Origin: Firmicutes bacterium UBA5486
GTDB taxonomy: Bacteria > Bacillota > UBA4882 > UBA10575
Direction of reading: 5' to 3'
DNA length: 5,353 nucleotides
NCBI GenBank assembly: GCA_002427045.1
Contig: DIPO01000045.1
Location: 2,020-7,372 of the forward strand
Part shown: positions 1-5,347 of the stretch, piece after piece
Numbering within the stretch: position 1 is the first letter of the stretch
How the letters are laid out: each line of letters begins with the position of its first letter
Notes under the pieces: generated by a model
What the model saw: the letters and a program-made list of their open reading frames with translations, nothing else
The model's database searches: none
Told to the model about the DNA's origin: nothing
Program-made: the position numbers and the translations under genes

Positions 1-166
1 AGCATGAACAACTTGTTGATTCACCCGACCTTGATTAAAACACTGGCGTGTACAGCAGAAGTCAGCGTGAACAACCACTTTAAGCGCCTCCAATGCCTGT
101 CGACCCACCTGGCTTTGATTCTCATCATTTCATGTGCACGGTCGGTAGCCAGCGTGGGCGACTACT
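1..166. repeat. Three diverged tandem units (~84-87 bases), possible decayed gene edge
   Basis: Units begin AGCATGAACAAC (1), AGCGTGAACAACCAC (64) and AGCGTGGGCGACTAC (151). Bases 13-36 also match 97-120 at 17 of 24 positions, and the first unit lacks 21 bases (76-96 in the second). Over these best-aligned blocks every mismatch is a transition; the middle of the units aligns less well. GC is about 49%, against about 30% in the next 100 bases. On the minus strand, in the frame with codons ending at position 1, the units read V-V-x-H-A ... T ... N-Q-x-x-V-x-x-Q. Several differences are synonymous (CAC/CAT, GTC/GTT, CAG/CAA), which hints at former coding. That frame is open from 129 to the left edge but has TGA stops at 130-132 and 166-168. 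The plus-strand frame from 4 to 192 is also open but resembles nothing I know. No family is recognised; it may be a remnant of a repeat protein or mobile element continuing off the window. Confidence 0.5.
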
Positions 167-290
167 CAGTAAAGTTAACTTCTTTGGTATAGTTTGGAAA
201 AACCTCCTTCAAACAGGTTCTCCTTATAAAGGGGGAGATAAGACGTATAATCCTACTGAAATTTAACCCATATTAATCTATTTGTCATAT

Positions 291-313
291 AGCGGGTTTT
301 TCCTGCTGTTTTT
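291..313 (+). terminator. Possible plus-strand intrinsic terminator
   Basis: AGCGGG (291-296) pairs with CCTGCT (302-307) across a five-T loop, with one G-U pair, and is followed on the plus strand by GTTTTT. It would end a transcript entering from the left edge, but no plus-strand gene is visible there. The stem is only six pairs, so this is tentative. Confidence 0.35.
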
Positions 314-394
314 AAAATATTTTCGGAAAATCAAACTTGCTATTATTCTCTTTTTTTGCGCCTTTAAAGCTTATTTTTTGCCTTTCTCTTTGAT

Positions 395-424
395 AAAATG
401 CCTCTTAGTATCAAGTAGATAGGC
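395..424 (-). terminator. Weak candidate terminator downstream of the MATE gene
   Basis: Read on the minus strand, GCCT (424-421) pairs with AGGC (403-400) and ATC (412-410 side) with GAT (420-418 side) around a small loop, leaving an asymmetric bulge, and ATTTTATC follows. It lies about 75 bases past the MATE stop. The stem is poor, and transcripts may end elsewhere in the spacer. Confidence 0.25.
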
Positions 425-500
425 CTCTTTTAAATAAGACCATTAAACCCCGTTTTAGCTGTGATTATCAAGACTACCGGAGGAAAAATCTTAATATCCT

Positions 501-1883
501 CTATGCCATATTACAAGTTACATTCCGGATCCACCGTCCAGATTTTAATCTCATCAACCCTAGAATACATTTTGAAATCTCTTCTACTATAGCAAGGGCA
601 TAAACTATATATACAGGAAACTTGAAAACAAAAGCTCCAATAATGGTAAGTGGCACTCCAATAAACCACATAGTAAATCCTTCGATCAGTAAAGCATGCT
701 TTGCATCCCCGCCTCCGCGTAAAATACCAACAATAAGAACAATATCAAAGACCCTAATAAAAAATATAATAGAGACTATATACAGGATAATCTGAGAATA
801 ACTCCGTACTATACTGGAAACATTGAACAGATTAAGCATATAAGGCGATGCTAATGCAAGAAGAATACCCAAAATAATACCCGCCATTACCGAAAGAAAG
901 GAAAACCTTCTAGCGTAATCCCTACCAAGTCTCTCTTTCCCTGCCCCGATACTATTTCCCACCATCACTGCTGCCGCATTAGACATTCCAAATATCACCA
1001 CCATGAAAAGATTAGTTATGGTATTACAAATCTGGATTGAGGCTACGGCCTGAGTACCCATTCTCCCGTAAACTGCCGAATAAACCAAACTCCCAAGCCC
1101 CCAACAGATATCATTCAGGATAACCGGGAAAATTGTTTCGTAAGCTTTTTTTACAAACTCCAAACTTACATCAGTAAGCTCATAAACAGAAGCGGCTAGT
1201 ATTCCTTTCTCAGCATAAACAGAAACCACAAGAACAATTGTTTCAACTACTCTTGCTATTACGGTCGCTAAAGCAGCACCTTCGACCCCCATAGCAGGTA
1301 CCCCTAATTTACCAAAGATGAAGATATAATTGAAAAAAGCATTACAAATAAGAGCCACTAAACTAATCATCATCGGTTGAATCGTATTCCCAATTGATCT
1401 TAATGAAAAATTATAAACAAAGGTAACACCGGTAAAGAGATAACTAACTAAGACAATCTTCAAATACCGGACTCCCAAATCTATTACCCCGGCTTCCTGA
1501 TTAAAAACAGCAATAATCTGCTTGGGACAAAAATAACCAAAAACCACAAAGATAATAGATACCATTATAGCTGATCCCAACCCGATTCCCACTATCCGTT
1601 TAATATTCTTCATATCTTTCTTACCCCAAAACTGGGAGATAAACACTCCGCATCCTGCACACATCCCAATCATAAACATATTAAAAAAGAAAAAATACTG
1701 GTTAGCAATACCAACCGCTGCAATCTCAGTTTCCCCCAATTTACCAACCATTACCGTATCAATCATATTTAAAAAAGAAGAAATGAAATTCTGAATCACG
1801 ATCGGAAATGCTATTTTAAACATTTTTAGATAAAAGTCTTTTTTATCAAAGTCCCCTACAAGCAGCTGATTTCTTACACCCAC
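501..1883 (-). CDS. MATE-family multidrug/metabolite efflux transporter
   Basis: This is an integral membrane antiporter of the MATE (MatE, NorM/DinF-like) family, predicted to export drugs or metabolites using a Na+ or H+ gradient. It has 460 residues, the usual MATE length, with about 12 hydrophobic segments in two homologous halves. Family-typical stretches include the first-helix region ending DTVMVGKLG (about residues 42-50), AAVGIANQ (55-62), and RGGGDAKHA near 389, followed by GVP in helix 11. The substrate cannot be read from sequence. The start is GTG at 1883, preceded at seven bases by AGGAGG (1891-1896). An in-frame GTG at 1919 would add 12 residues, but these are encoded by the terminator hairpin and its T run, so that start is rejected. 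The gene sits at the end of a long leader with an intrinsic terminator just before the ribosome binding site, suggesting attenuation. It has no partner gene downstream. Confidence 0.93.
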   Translation of the reverse strand: MGVRNQLLVGDFDKKDFYLKMFKIAFPIVIQNFISSFLNMIDTVMVGKLGETEIAAVGIANQYFFFFNMFMIGMCAGCGVFISQFWGKKDMKNIKRIVGIGLGSAIMVSIIFVVFGYFCPKQIIAVFNQEAGVIDLGVRYLKIVLVSYLFTGVTFVYNFSLRSIGNTIQPMMISLVALICNAFFNYIFIFGKLGVPAMGVEGAALATVIARVVETIVLVVSVYAEKGILAASVYELTDVSLEFVKKAYETIFPVILNDICWGLGSLVYSAVYGRMGTQAVASIQICNTITNLFMVVIFGMSNAAAVMVGNSIGAGKERLGRDYARRFSFLSVMAGIILGILLALASPYMLNLFNVSSIVRSYSQIILYIVSIIFFIRVFDIVLIVGILRGGGDAKHALLIEGFTMWFIGVPLTIIGAFVFKFPVYIVYALAIVEEISKCILGLMRLKSGRWIRNVTCNMA

Positions 1884-1902
1884 GTTAGTTCCTCCTACAA
1901 AG

Positions 1903-1941
1903 CAAAAAATAATAACCACCTTACGTCTATCAAAGTGGTTA
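1903..1941 (-). terminator. Leader terminator (attenuator) immediately before the MATE gene
   Basis: On the minus strand TAACCAC (1941-1935) pairs perfectly with GTGGTTA (1919-1913). TT/AA pairs inside extend the stem past a bulged G, and the T-rich tract TTATTTTTTG follows (1912-1903). The hairpin ends seven bases before the AGGAGG of the MATE gene. There is no room for a promoter between it and the start, so MATE expression requires read-through. It is therefore more likely a conditional attenuator than a plain terminator of the upstream gene, whose stop is about 215 bases away. Confidence 0.7.
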
Positions 1942-2024
1942 ACAGCTTTTCAAAAGGCAAATACCTTATAAATCATAATTATTCCTGGAGTTCAAAATAA
2001 TTTCCTATGGCATCCAAACTTCTC

Positions 2025-2069
2025 TTATGAAATATACTCTAGCAAATTATTAATATTCTTTATTTCCAT
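2025..2069 (-). CDS. Possible 14-codon leader peptide
   Basis: An ATG at 2069 opens MEIKNINNLLEYIS and then TAA. The purine-rich AAGGTGGAAGGGA lies just upstream, and its AAGGTGG is also the proposed antiterminator strand. An alternative ATG at 2074 with better spacing from AAGGTGG gives only MGWK and stop (2060-2074). A ribosome bound here would compete with the antiterminator pairing, as in leader-peptide attenuation. The evidence is position and ribosome-binding-like bases only. It may be chance. Confidence 0.2.
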   Translation of the reverse strand: MEIKNINNLLEYIS

Positions 2070-2110
2070 CCCATTCCCTTCCACCTTAATTAGGAAATTT
2101 AGCTGTTTTA

Positions 2111-2138
2111 ATAATCAATATTAAGAAACCTGGGTCAA
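2111..2138 (-). promoter_or_regulatory. Candidate promoter of the MATE leader
   Basis: On the minus strand TTGACC (2138-2133) is separated by 16 bases from GATTAT (2116-2111). The -35 matches the consensus at five of six positions and the -10 at four. It lies just past the stop of the HTH-Uma2 gene and would start transcription near 2104, giving the MATE gene its own leader of about 220 bases. Confidence 0.45.
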
Positions 2139-2155
2139 ATATAAATTGTATGCAC

Positions 2156-2911
2156 TTAAAATACAGGTTTATAAAATACCCGATTCAGATCCAGATTCAT
2201 TCCCGCAAACTCAGGATGAATAAACTCATCACCCGGGCCGCCTGCGGCTACCAAAGTATAGTTTCCACCATTCAGCATAAAAGCTTCTAAGGTGTTTTCC
2301 TCCGGATCAACGATCCAGTAGTGAGGGATCCTTGCTTTACGATAGATTTCCATCTTACGAAGGCGGTCTTTCCGGCGGTTCGTGGGGGACATAACCTCCA
2401 CGACTAAATCACAAACGCCGTCAATCCGCTCCTGTCGCATAATTTCTCTACGGGTGCTAGAGACAAATAATATATCTGGTTGCAGCACATTGCCGGTTGA
2501 CAGTGTAAGATCCAAAGGAGCAAAAAAGAGCTCACCTTCAGGATCAGAATCAGCAAGATAAGTCTTTAGCTGATAATATAATACTGAAGTAACCCGTTGG
2601 TGATGCACCGAAGGGGATGGTTCTTTCACCAAAATTCCTTCTAAGATCTCAAACCGGTAACCTGGTTCTTCAGGGATCTGCAAATAATCCTCATAAGTAT
2701 ATCCACCCTGCTTTGAGTATAAAGGATGATCTTCTTTAAGAATTATATTTTCCGTTGTCAAAGCGGATAGCACTACTTCTTTTTCATACCGATATTCTTT
2801 TTCCTCCAATTTGATAAAGGGAATCTTTTTTTGTTGCGTATATCTCCAAATCGTATCCACTGACAGATTTAACATCTCCGCTAATTCCTGAGCTGTCAGC
2901 AATTTCTCCAT
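2156..2911 (-). CDS. HTH domain fused to Uma2-family (DUF820) PD-(D/E)XK nuclease domain
   Basis: This is a 251-residue cytoplasmic protein in two parts. Residues about 3-50 form an excisionase/MerR-like helix-turn-helix (LTAQELAEMLNLSVDTIWRY, then IPFIKL and YRYEKEVV). Residues about 70-245 form a Uma2 domain: E88 in RFEILEG, HH at 103-104, APLD at 131-134, QPD with D146, LVVEVMSP with E172, and HYWIVDP at 197-203. The fold is that of restriction-like endonucleases. The Asp and Glu of the site are present, but the classical Lys of ExK is not in place (E-V-M). Substrate and biological role are unknown for the family. The start is ATG at 2911 with GGAGGTGAT seven bases upstream. It lies 25 bases after the Phd-Uma2 gene with no promoter evident between them, so the two are probably co-transcribed. 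GC is about 50% over 2221-2460, against about 36% over 3061-3420 of its neighbour, suggesting separate acquisition. Confidence 0.85.
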   Translation of the reverse strand: MEKLLTAQELAEMLNLSVDTIWRYTQQKKIPFIKLEEKEYRYEKEVVLSALTTENIILKEDHPLYSKQGGYTYEDYLQIPEEPGYRFEILEGILVKEPSPSVHHQRVTSVLYYQLKTYLADSDPEGELFFAPLDLTLSTGNVLQPDILFVSSTRREIMRQERIDGVCDLVVEVMSPTNRRKDRLRKMEIYRKARIPHYWIVDPEENTLEAFMLNGGNYTLVAAGGPGDEFIHPEFAGMNLDLNRVFYKPVF

Positions 2912-2936
2912 AAGATCACCTCCACTACCATATCAC

Positions 2937-3704
2937 TTATACCAATTCATTAAATAAGTTTTCAATATCTGCTGATAAGCCATTAAAAACCAGTGATTGG
3001 GCAACATCTCCCTTTTCAAAAGTCTTATACTTATCAATTTCAAAATCATTAAAACTATAGATCATAATATTTTCTTGTTTTTCATCAATGATCCAGTATT
3101 CCTTTACACCTGATAATCTATAAGTATTTAATTTATCAATCATATCTTTATTTCGAGTGCTATCCGAGAGAATTTCCACAACCAAGGTCGGGGTCCCCAT
3201 GTACCTCCCCTTTTCTGTCACATTATCCTCTAAATCACAGGCTACTAAAATATCCGGCTGCATAACATCAGGTTCTTTAAAATCCTTCTTTTTGAAATGT
3301 ACATCAAAAGGCGCTAAAAACACTCTACATTTATTACCTTTAAAATATTCGTCAAAGGTTATATGCATTCTCCCAAGTATTTCCTGATGGCCAATAGTTG
3401 GAGAAGCCAATATATAGATTTCACCATTAATAAATTCCATTCTTAGTGTGCTTTTTTCATAAATCTCCATAAACTCTTCATAAGAAACCTTTTTCCCACC
3501 ATATTGATAATCCAATGCTTTTTCTCTTATTATAAAATATTCTTCAATATCAGTTACATAAGGGGTTAATCTGGCAATTTTCTTACCATTTTTCGTGATC
3601 ACCACATCATTTTGCTGTTCTACATAATCAAGATATTTTCCTAAACTCTGCTTAAATTCGGTAGCAGTAATCACAACGCCTTCCTTGTAATTTATTGATT
3701 TCAT
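2937..3704 (-). CDS. Phd/YefM antitoxin-like domain fused to Uma2-family (DUF820) nuclease domain
   Basis: This protein has 255 residues. Residues about 8-50 match the Phd/YefM antitoxin N-terminal DNA-binding fold (ITATEFKQSLGKYLDYV, then VVITKNGKKIARLTPY). The part that in real antitoxins neutralises the toxin is replaced by a Uma2 domain from about 72 onward: YEEF, E90 in RMEFINGEIY, H106, APFD at 131-134, QPDILV with D151, LVVEILS with E177, KLNTY and VKEYWIID at 200-207. All the usual Uma2 motifs are intact, so it is not decayed. The start is ATG at 3704 with GGAGGTGA about seven bases upstream. The gene leads a probable two-gene operon with the HTH-Uma2 gene. Family knowledge suggests the Phd head binds a palindrome near its own promoter, and a GTAC-centred repeat pair lies upstream. 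No Doc- or YoeB-like toxin is nearby. Nuclease activity and role are inferred only from the fold. Confidence 0.87.
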   Translation of the reverse strand: MKSINYKEGVVITATEFKQSLGKYLDYVEQQNDVVITKNGKKIARLTPYVTDIEEYFIIREKALDYQYGGKKVSYEEFMEIYEKSTLRMEFINGEIYILASPTIGHQEILGRMHITFDEYFKGNKCRVFLAPFDVHFKKKDFKEPDVMQPDILVACDLEDNVTEKGRYMGTPTLVVEILSDSTRNKDMIDKLNTYRLSGVKEYWIIDEKQENIMIYSFNDFEIDKYKTFEKGDVAQSLVFNGLSADIENLFNELV

Positions 3705-3722
3705 ATAATCACCTCCAGTAAC

Positions 3723-3751
3723 AGTATACCATTACAGACAATTTAATACAA
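3723..3751 (-). promoter_or_regulatory. Promoter of the Phd-Uma2/HTH-Uma2 operon
   Basis: On the minus strand TTGTAT (3751-3746), a 17-base spacer and TATACT (3728-3723) form a good sigma-A promoter, strengthened by TGG directly before the -10. Transcription would start near 3716, which leaves a very short leader with the ribosome binding site (3709-3716) at its 5' end. The -10 sits in the palindrome GTATAC, so a bound repressor could block it. Confidence 0.55.
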
Positions 3752-3780
3752 TTAATTTGTGCTATATTTTTAGTTATTAT

Positions 3781-3812
3781 GTACGATATATTTATACTTT
3801 TTCGTACGATAT
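3781..3812. promoter_or_regulatory. GTACGATAT direct repeat pair, candidate operator
   Basis: The nonamer GTACGATAT occurs at 3781-3789 and 3804-3812, 23 bases (about two helical turns) apart, upstream of the Phd-Uma2 promoter. Each copy centres on GTAC, and the second lies in the 8-base palindrome TCGTACGA (3802-3809). Phd/YefM-type regulators are known to bind GTAC-centred palindromes such as TGTACA, so these may be autoregulatory sites. That link is inference. Confidence 0.4.
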
Positions 3813-3850
3813 TACTAAATGAGGGAATTGCATAATTACCTTTGGCATTT

Positions 3851-3894
3851 ATTAAAAATGCAGATCGCCATCAGAAAATGGCTAGATCTGCATT
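3851..3894 (-). terminator. Intrinsic terminator of ndk
   Basis: AATGCAGATC (3857-3866) is an exact inverted match to GATCTGCATT (3885-3894). Inside it GCCAT pairs with ATGGC around a six-base loop, with a two-base bulge (3883-3884). On the minus strand the stem runs into TTTTTAAT. It lies 78 bases past the ndk stop and separates ndk transcription from the Uma2 operon promoter. The plus side has no T run, so it is one-directional. Confidence 0.85.
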
Positions 3895-3972
3895 CATCTA
3901 CATTCAATAAAATATGAATATTAAAGAATATCCGTAAAGTTACACACAAAGTAGAATTCTTTCAAAACCTTC

Positions 3973-4383
3973 TTATTCACACACCGAAGTAAACCATATT
4001 TTTATCTCACGTTCGGCACTTTCTACGGAATCCGAAGCATGAACTATATTTTCGGACTTGGACAGGGCAAATTGGCCCCTAATGGTACCCATCTCCGCCT
4101 CTGCCGGATCGGTTGCTCCATTTATTTTCCTAACCGTCTTGATTACATTATCACCTTCAATAATCATCGCACATACCTTTCCTCTGGTAAGGTAATCAAC
4201 CAACTCTTGAAAGAATGGCTTATCTTTATGTTCAATATAATGTTTTTCCACAATTTCCTTAGAAGGTTTAATAAGTTTTAAAGCAGTTATATTAAGTCCT
4301 TTTCTTTCATAAATTGAAATAATTTGACCGATTAATCTTTTCTCCACTCCATCTGGTTTTATAAGTACTAATGATCTTTCCAT
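3973..4383 (-). CDS. ndk: Nucleoside diphosphate kinase
   Basis: This cytosolic enzyme transfers the gamma phosphate of ATP to nucleoside diphosphates through a phosphohistidine, balancing NTP and dNTP pools. The 136 residues cover the whole NDK fold: the opening strand with IKPDG (K9-G12), HYIEHKDKPFF (48-58), GATDPAEAEMGTIRGQFA (89-106), and the active-site motif NIVHASDS with catalytic H115. HASDS replaces the more common HGSDS, a variant I associate with clostridial and archaeal forms. The length is at the short end of the family, with nothing missing. The start is ATG at 4383 with GAGGTGG five bases upstream (4389-4395). An in-frame GTG at 4392 lies inside that ribosome binding site and is rejected. 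It is 94 bases downstream of the TetR gene on the same strand but has its own promoter. A terminator follows, so it is at least partly monocistronic. Confidence 0.97.
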   Translation of the reverse strand: MERSLVLIKPDGVEKRLIGQIISIYERKGLNITALKLIKPSKEIVEKHYIEHKDKPFFQELVDYLTRGKVCAMIIEGDNVIKTVRKINGATDPAEAEMGTIRGQFALSKSENIVHASDSVESAEREIKIWFTSVCE

Positions 4384-4424
4384 TAATTCCACCTCTTTGC
4401 TTTTAAATAATATGCTACCTAATC

Positions 4425-4453
4425 ATTTTACCCTAATTTTCTGATATCTTCAA
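4425..4453 (-). promoter_or_regulatory. Promoter of ndk
   Basis: On the minus strand TTGAAG (4453-4448), a spacer of exactly 17 bases and TAAAAT (4430-4425) form a near-consensus sigma-A promoter. It lies between the TetR stop and the ndk start. Transcription would begin near 4418, giving a leader of about 35 bases. No terminator separates the TetR gene from it, so read-through from tetR is also possible. Confidence 0.65.
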
Positions 4454-4477
4454 TGAATTAAATAGTCTAACCGCCTT

Positions 4478-5065
4478 TTACAAACAGATACCGTGCATAA
4501 TAACTTTGCAACAATCATCAATCATATCGGTTAACTTCACTTTCGAATGACGAGAGATTGCGCGCAGAGTAAGCACGTTAATAGTACCAAAAATATTAGC
4601 TAAAATAACTGAGGAATCCACATCTAATAAATAGCCTTCTTTTTTCCCCTGTTCAACCATAGCATAAAAATGATCAAAAAATTGATCATATTCCGTTTTA
4701 AAATTAGCATCAAATTGATCCTTAATTTCACCCAAATTAAGAAAATCCAGTCTTTCTCGGTAAATTAGTAGAAAGGCTTCTTCATTTTCTTCATAATAAT
4801 ATAAAATAGCAGAAATTAAGCTTTTAATCTGATCTTTTATCGGTTTGCTACGGTCAATATGGTTGTTAACACGCTTATAAAGTTCGGAAGCACTTTCTTT
4901 TAATACTTCAGTAATAAGATCTTTTTTGGTAGGGAAATAGTGATACATAGTAGATTTTCCCATACCTAAGGAGCGCGTTATATCCTCTAAACTAACTGCG
5001 TGAAAACTTTTTTCCGAGAAAAACTTACGTGCTTTCTCCAAAATCTCTTGTCTTCGGTTGGTCAA
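4478..5065 (-). CDS. TetR/AcrR-family transcriptional regulator
   Basis: This is a dimeric DNA-binding repressor of the TetR/AcrR family with 195 residues, a normal length. The N-terminal helix-turn-helix is clear: ILEKARKFFSEKSFHAVSL (about 8-26), EDITRSLGMGKSTMYHYFP (27-45) and KKDLI. The rest is the variable helical ligand-binding and dimer domain, with no recognisable subtype, so the inducer and targets are unknown. The start is taken as TTG at 5065, with GAGGTG (5077-5072) six bases upstream. The alternative GTG at 5074 (198 residues) lies within that ribosome binding site. The gene is first of the tetR-ndk pair. TetR regulators usually bind next to their own gene, and the spacer upstream has a CACTTTTC repeat. 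The MATE pump 2.6 kb downstream is a conceivable target, but no shared site was seen. Confidence 0.93.
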   Translation of the reverse strand: MTNRRQEILEKARKFFSEKSFHAVSLEDITRSLGMGKSTMYHYFPTKKDLITEVLKESASELYKRVNNHIDRSKPIKDQIKSLISAILYYYEENEEAFLLIYRERLDFLNLGEIKDQFDANFKTEYDQFFDHFYAMVEQGKKEGYLLDVDSSVILANIFGTINVLTLRAISRHSKVKLTDMIDDCCKVIMHGICL

Positions 5066-5129
5066 AGAATTCACCTCATACGTAGTTTATAAATTATTAT
5101 CTTTATGTTTAAATGGATATCGTAGGCCT

Positions 5130-5146
5130 CACTTTTCGCACTTTTC
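5130..5146. repeat. CACTTTTC direct repeat upstream of the TetR gene
   Basis: CACTTTTC at 5130-5137 and again at 5139-5146, a nine-base period, lies about 65 bases before the TetR start. It is not a palindrome, as TetR operators usually are, so a regulatory role is only a possibility. Confidence 0.3.
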
Positions 5147-5226
5147 CTAATTTAGCTGGACTTTTATTCAAAGAGCACAAAATATGAGATACAAGATATA
5201 ACTTACAAAACATTTAGACCTATATT

Positions 5227-5235
5227 ATTTTAACA
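5227..5235 (-). promoter_or_regulatory. Candidate extended -10 of the TetR gene promoter
   Basis: The minus strand reads TGTTAAAAT (5235-5227), a TGn extended -10 element. The -35 position (TAGAGT at 5255-5250, 17-base spacer) matches weakly. It would give a leader of about 155 bases. A second weak candidate, TTGTAA followed by CATATT, lies closer to the gene. Confidence 0.3.
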
Positions 5236-5282
5236 TACCAGTATTGAAAACTCTATTATGAAGTAAGCTTTTTGCGTTGTGT

Positions 5283-5347
5283 CCTTTTTAAAAGGTCCCA
5301 ACACAATATATAGTGTTGGGCTTGTATTAGGCTATCAATATATTGTG
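5283..5347. repeat. Nested palindromes at the right edge: terminator or mobile-element end
   Basis: Three inverted repeats overlap here. CCTTTT/AAAAGG is at 5283-5295, and a perfect eight-base stem CCCAACAC/GTGTTGGG with an eight-base AT loop is at 5297-5320. CACAATATAT (5302-5311) also matches ATATATTGTG inverted (5338-5347). On the minus strand the eight-pair stem is followed by ACCTTTT, so it could end an off-window gene to the right. The dense overlapping symmetry also resembles the terminal region of an insertion sequence or small inverted-repeat element. Confidence 0.5.

Larger units (their letters stand above)
167..500. other. Gene-free AT-rich spacer downstream of the MATE gene
   Basis: No frame on either strand here has a credible start, ribosome binding site and protein-like translation. 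It holds several small hairpins: AACCT/AGGTT at 201-219 with a short T run on the minus side, TCTCC/GGAGA at 219-238, a plus-strand terminator-like stem at 291-307, and a weak minus-strand one near 400-424. GCCTYTT motifs recur at 360, 380, 400 and 423. It is most simply the 3' flank where MATE transcripts end. Confidence 0.6.
1884..2104 (-). promoter_or_regulatory. Structured 5' leader of the MATE gene with candidate antiterminator
   Basis: The leader runs from the predicted transcription start (about 2104) to the GTG. TAAGGTGG occurs exactly twice on the minus strand, at 2088-2081 and within the terminator 3' arm at 1923-1916. The upstream copy, extended to ATTAAGGTGG (2090-2081), can pair over ten contiguous positions (two G-U) with CCACTTTGAT (1938-1929). 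That would remove most of the terminator 5' arm. AACAGCT (2107-2101) is also complementary to AGCTGTT (1947-1941), which would cross the first helix like a pseudoknot, and AATTATT/AATAATT forms a hairpin at 1977-2002. I do not recognise a known riboswitch class. Ligand, protein or ribosome sensing are all possible. Confidence 0.45.

Noticed and set aside
1..166. CRISPR array
   Set aside because: The repeats are long, diverged and contiguous, with no short identical repeats separated by unique spacers.
4..192. 62-codon plus-strand open frame
   Set aside because: It has no ribosome binding site in view and no recognisable protein character, and it crosses the tandem repeat, where substitution patterns favour the opposite strand if any.
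1884..1919. Longer N-terminus for the MATE protein starting at 1919
   Set aside because: Those 12 codons are the 3' arm and T run of a terminator hairpin, and AGGAGG is correctly spaced for the GTG at 1883.
1884..2104. Known riboswitch class in the MATE leader
   Set aside because: I looked for familiar conserved cores (for example c-di-GMP, SAM, yybP-ykoY, guanidine) and found none that fit.
3157..3387. 76-codon plus-strand open frame
   Set aside because: It is antisense to the conserved Uma2 motifs of the Phd-Uma2 gene and has no protein-like features of its own.
2937..3704. Classical Phd-Doc or YefM-YoeB toxin-antitoxin locus
   Set aside because: The antitoxin-like domain is fused to a Uma2 domain, and no Doc, YoeB or RelE-like small gene lies on either side.
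4039..4281. 80-codon plus-strand open frame
   Set aside because: It is antisense to ndk, across its most conserved residues, so it is a shadow of that gene.
5079..5084. TACGTA palindrome just before the TetR start as its operator
   Set aside because: Six bases is too short to stand out in AT-rich sequence, and no longer symmetric arms surround it.
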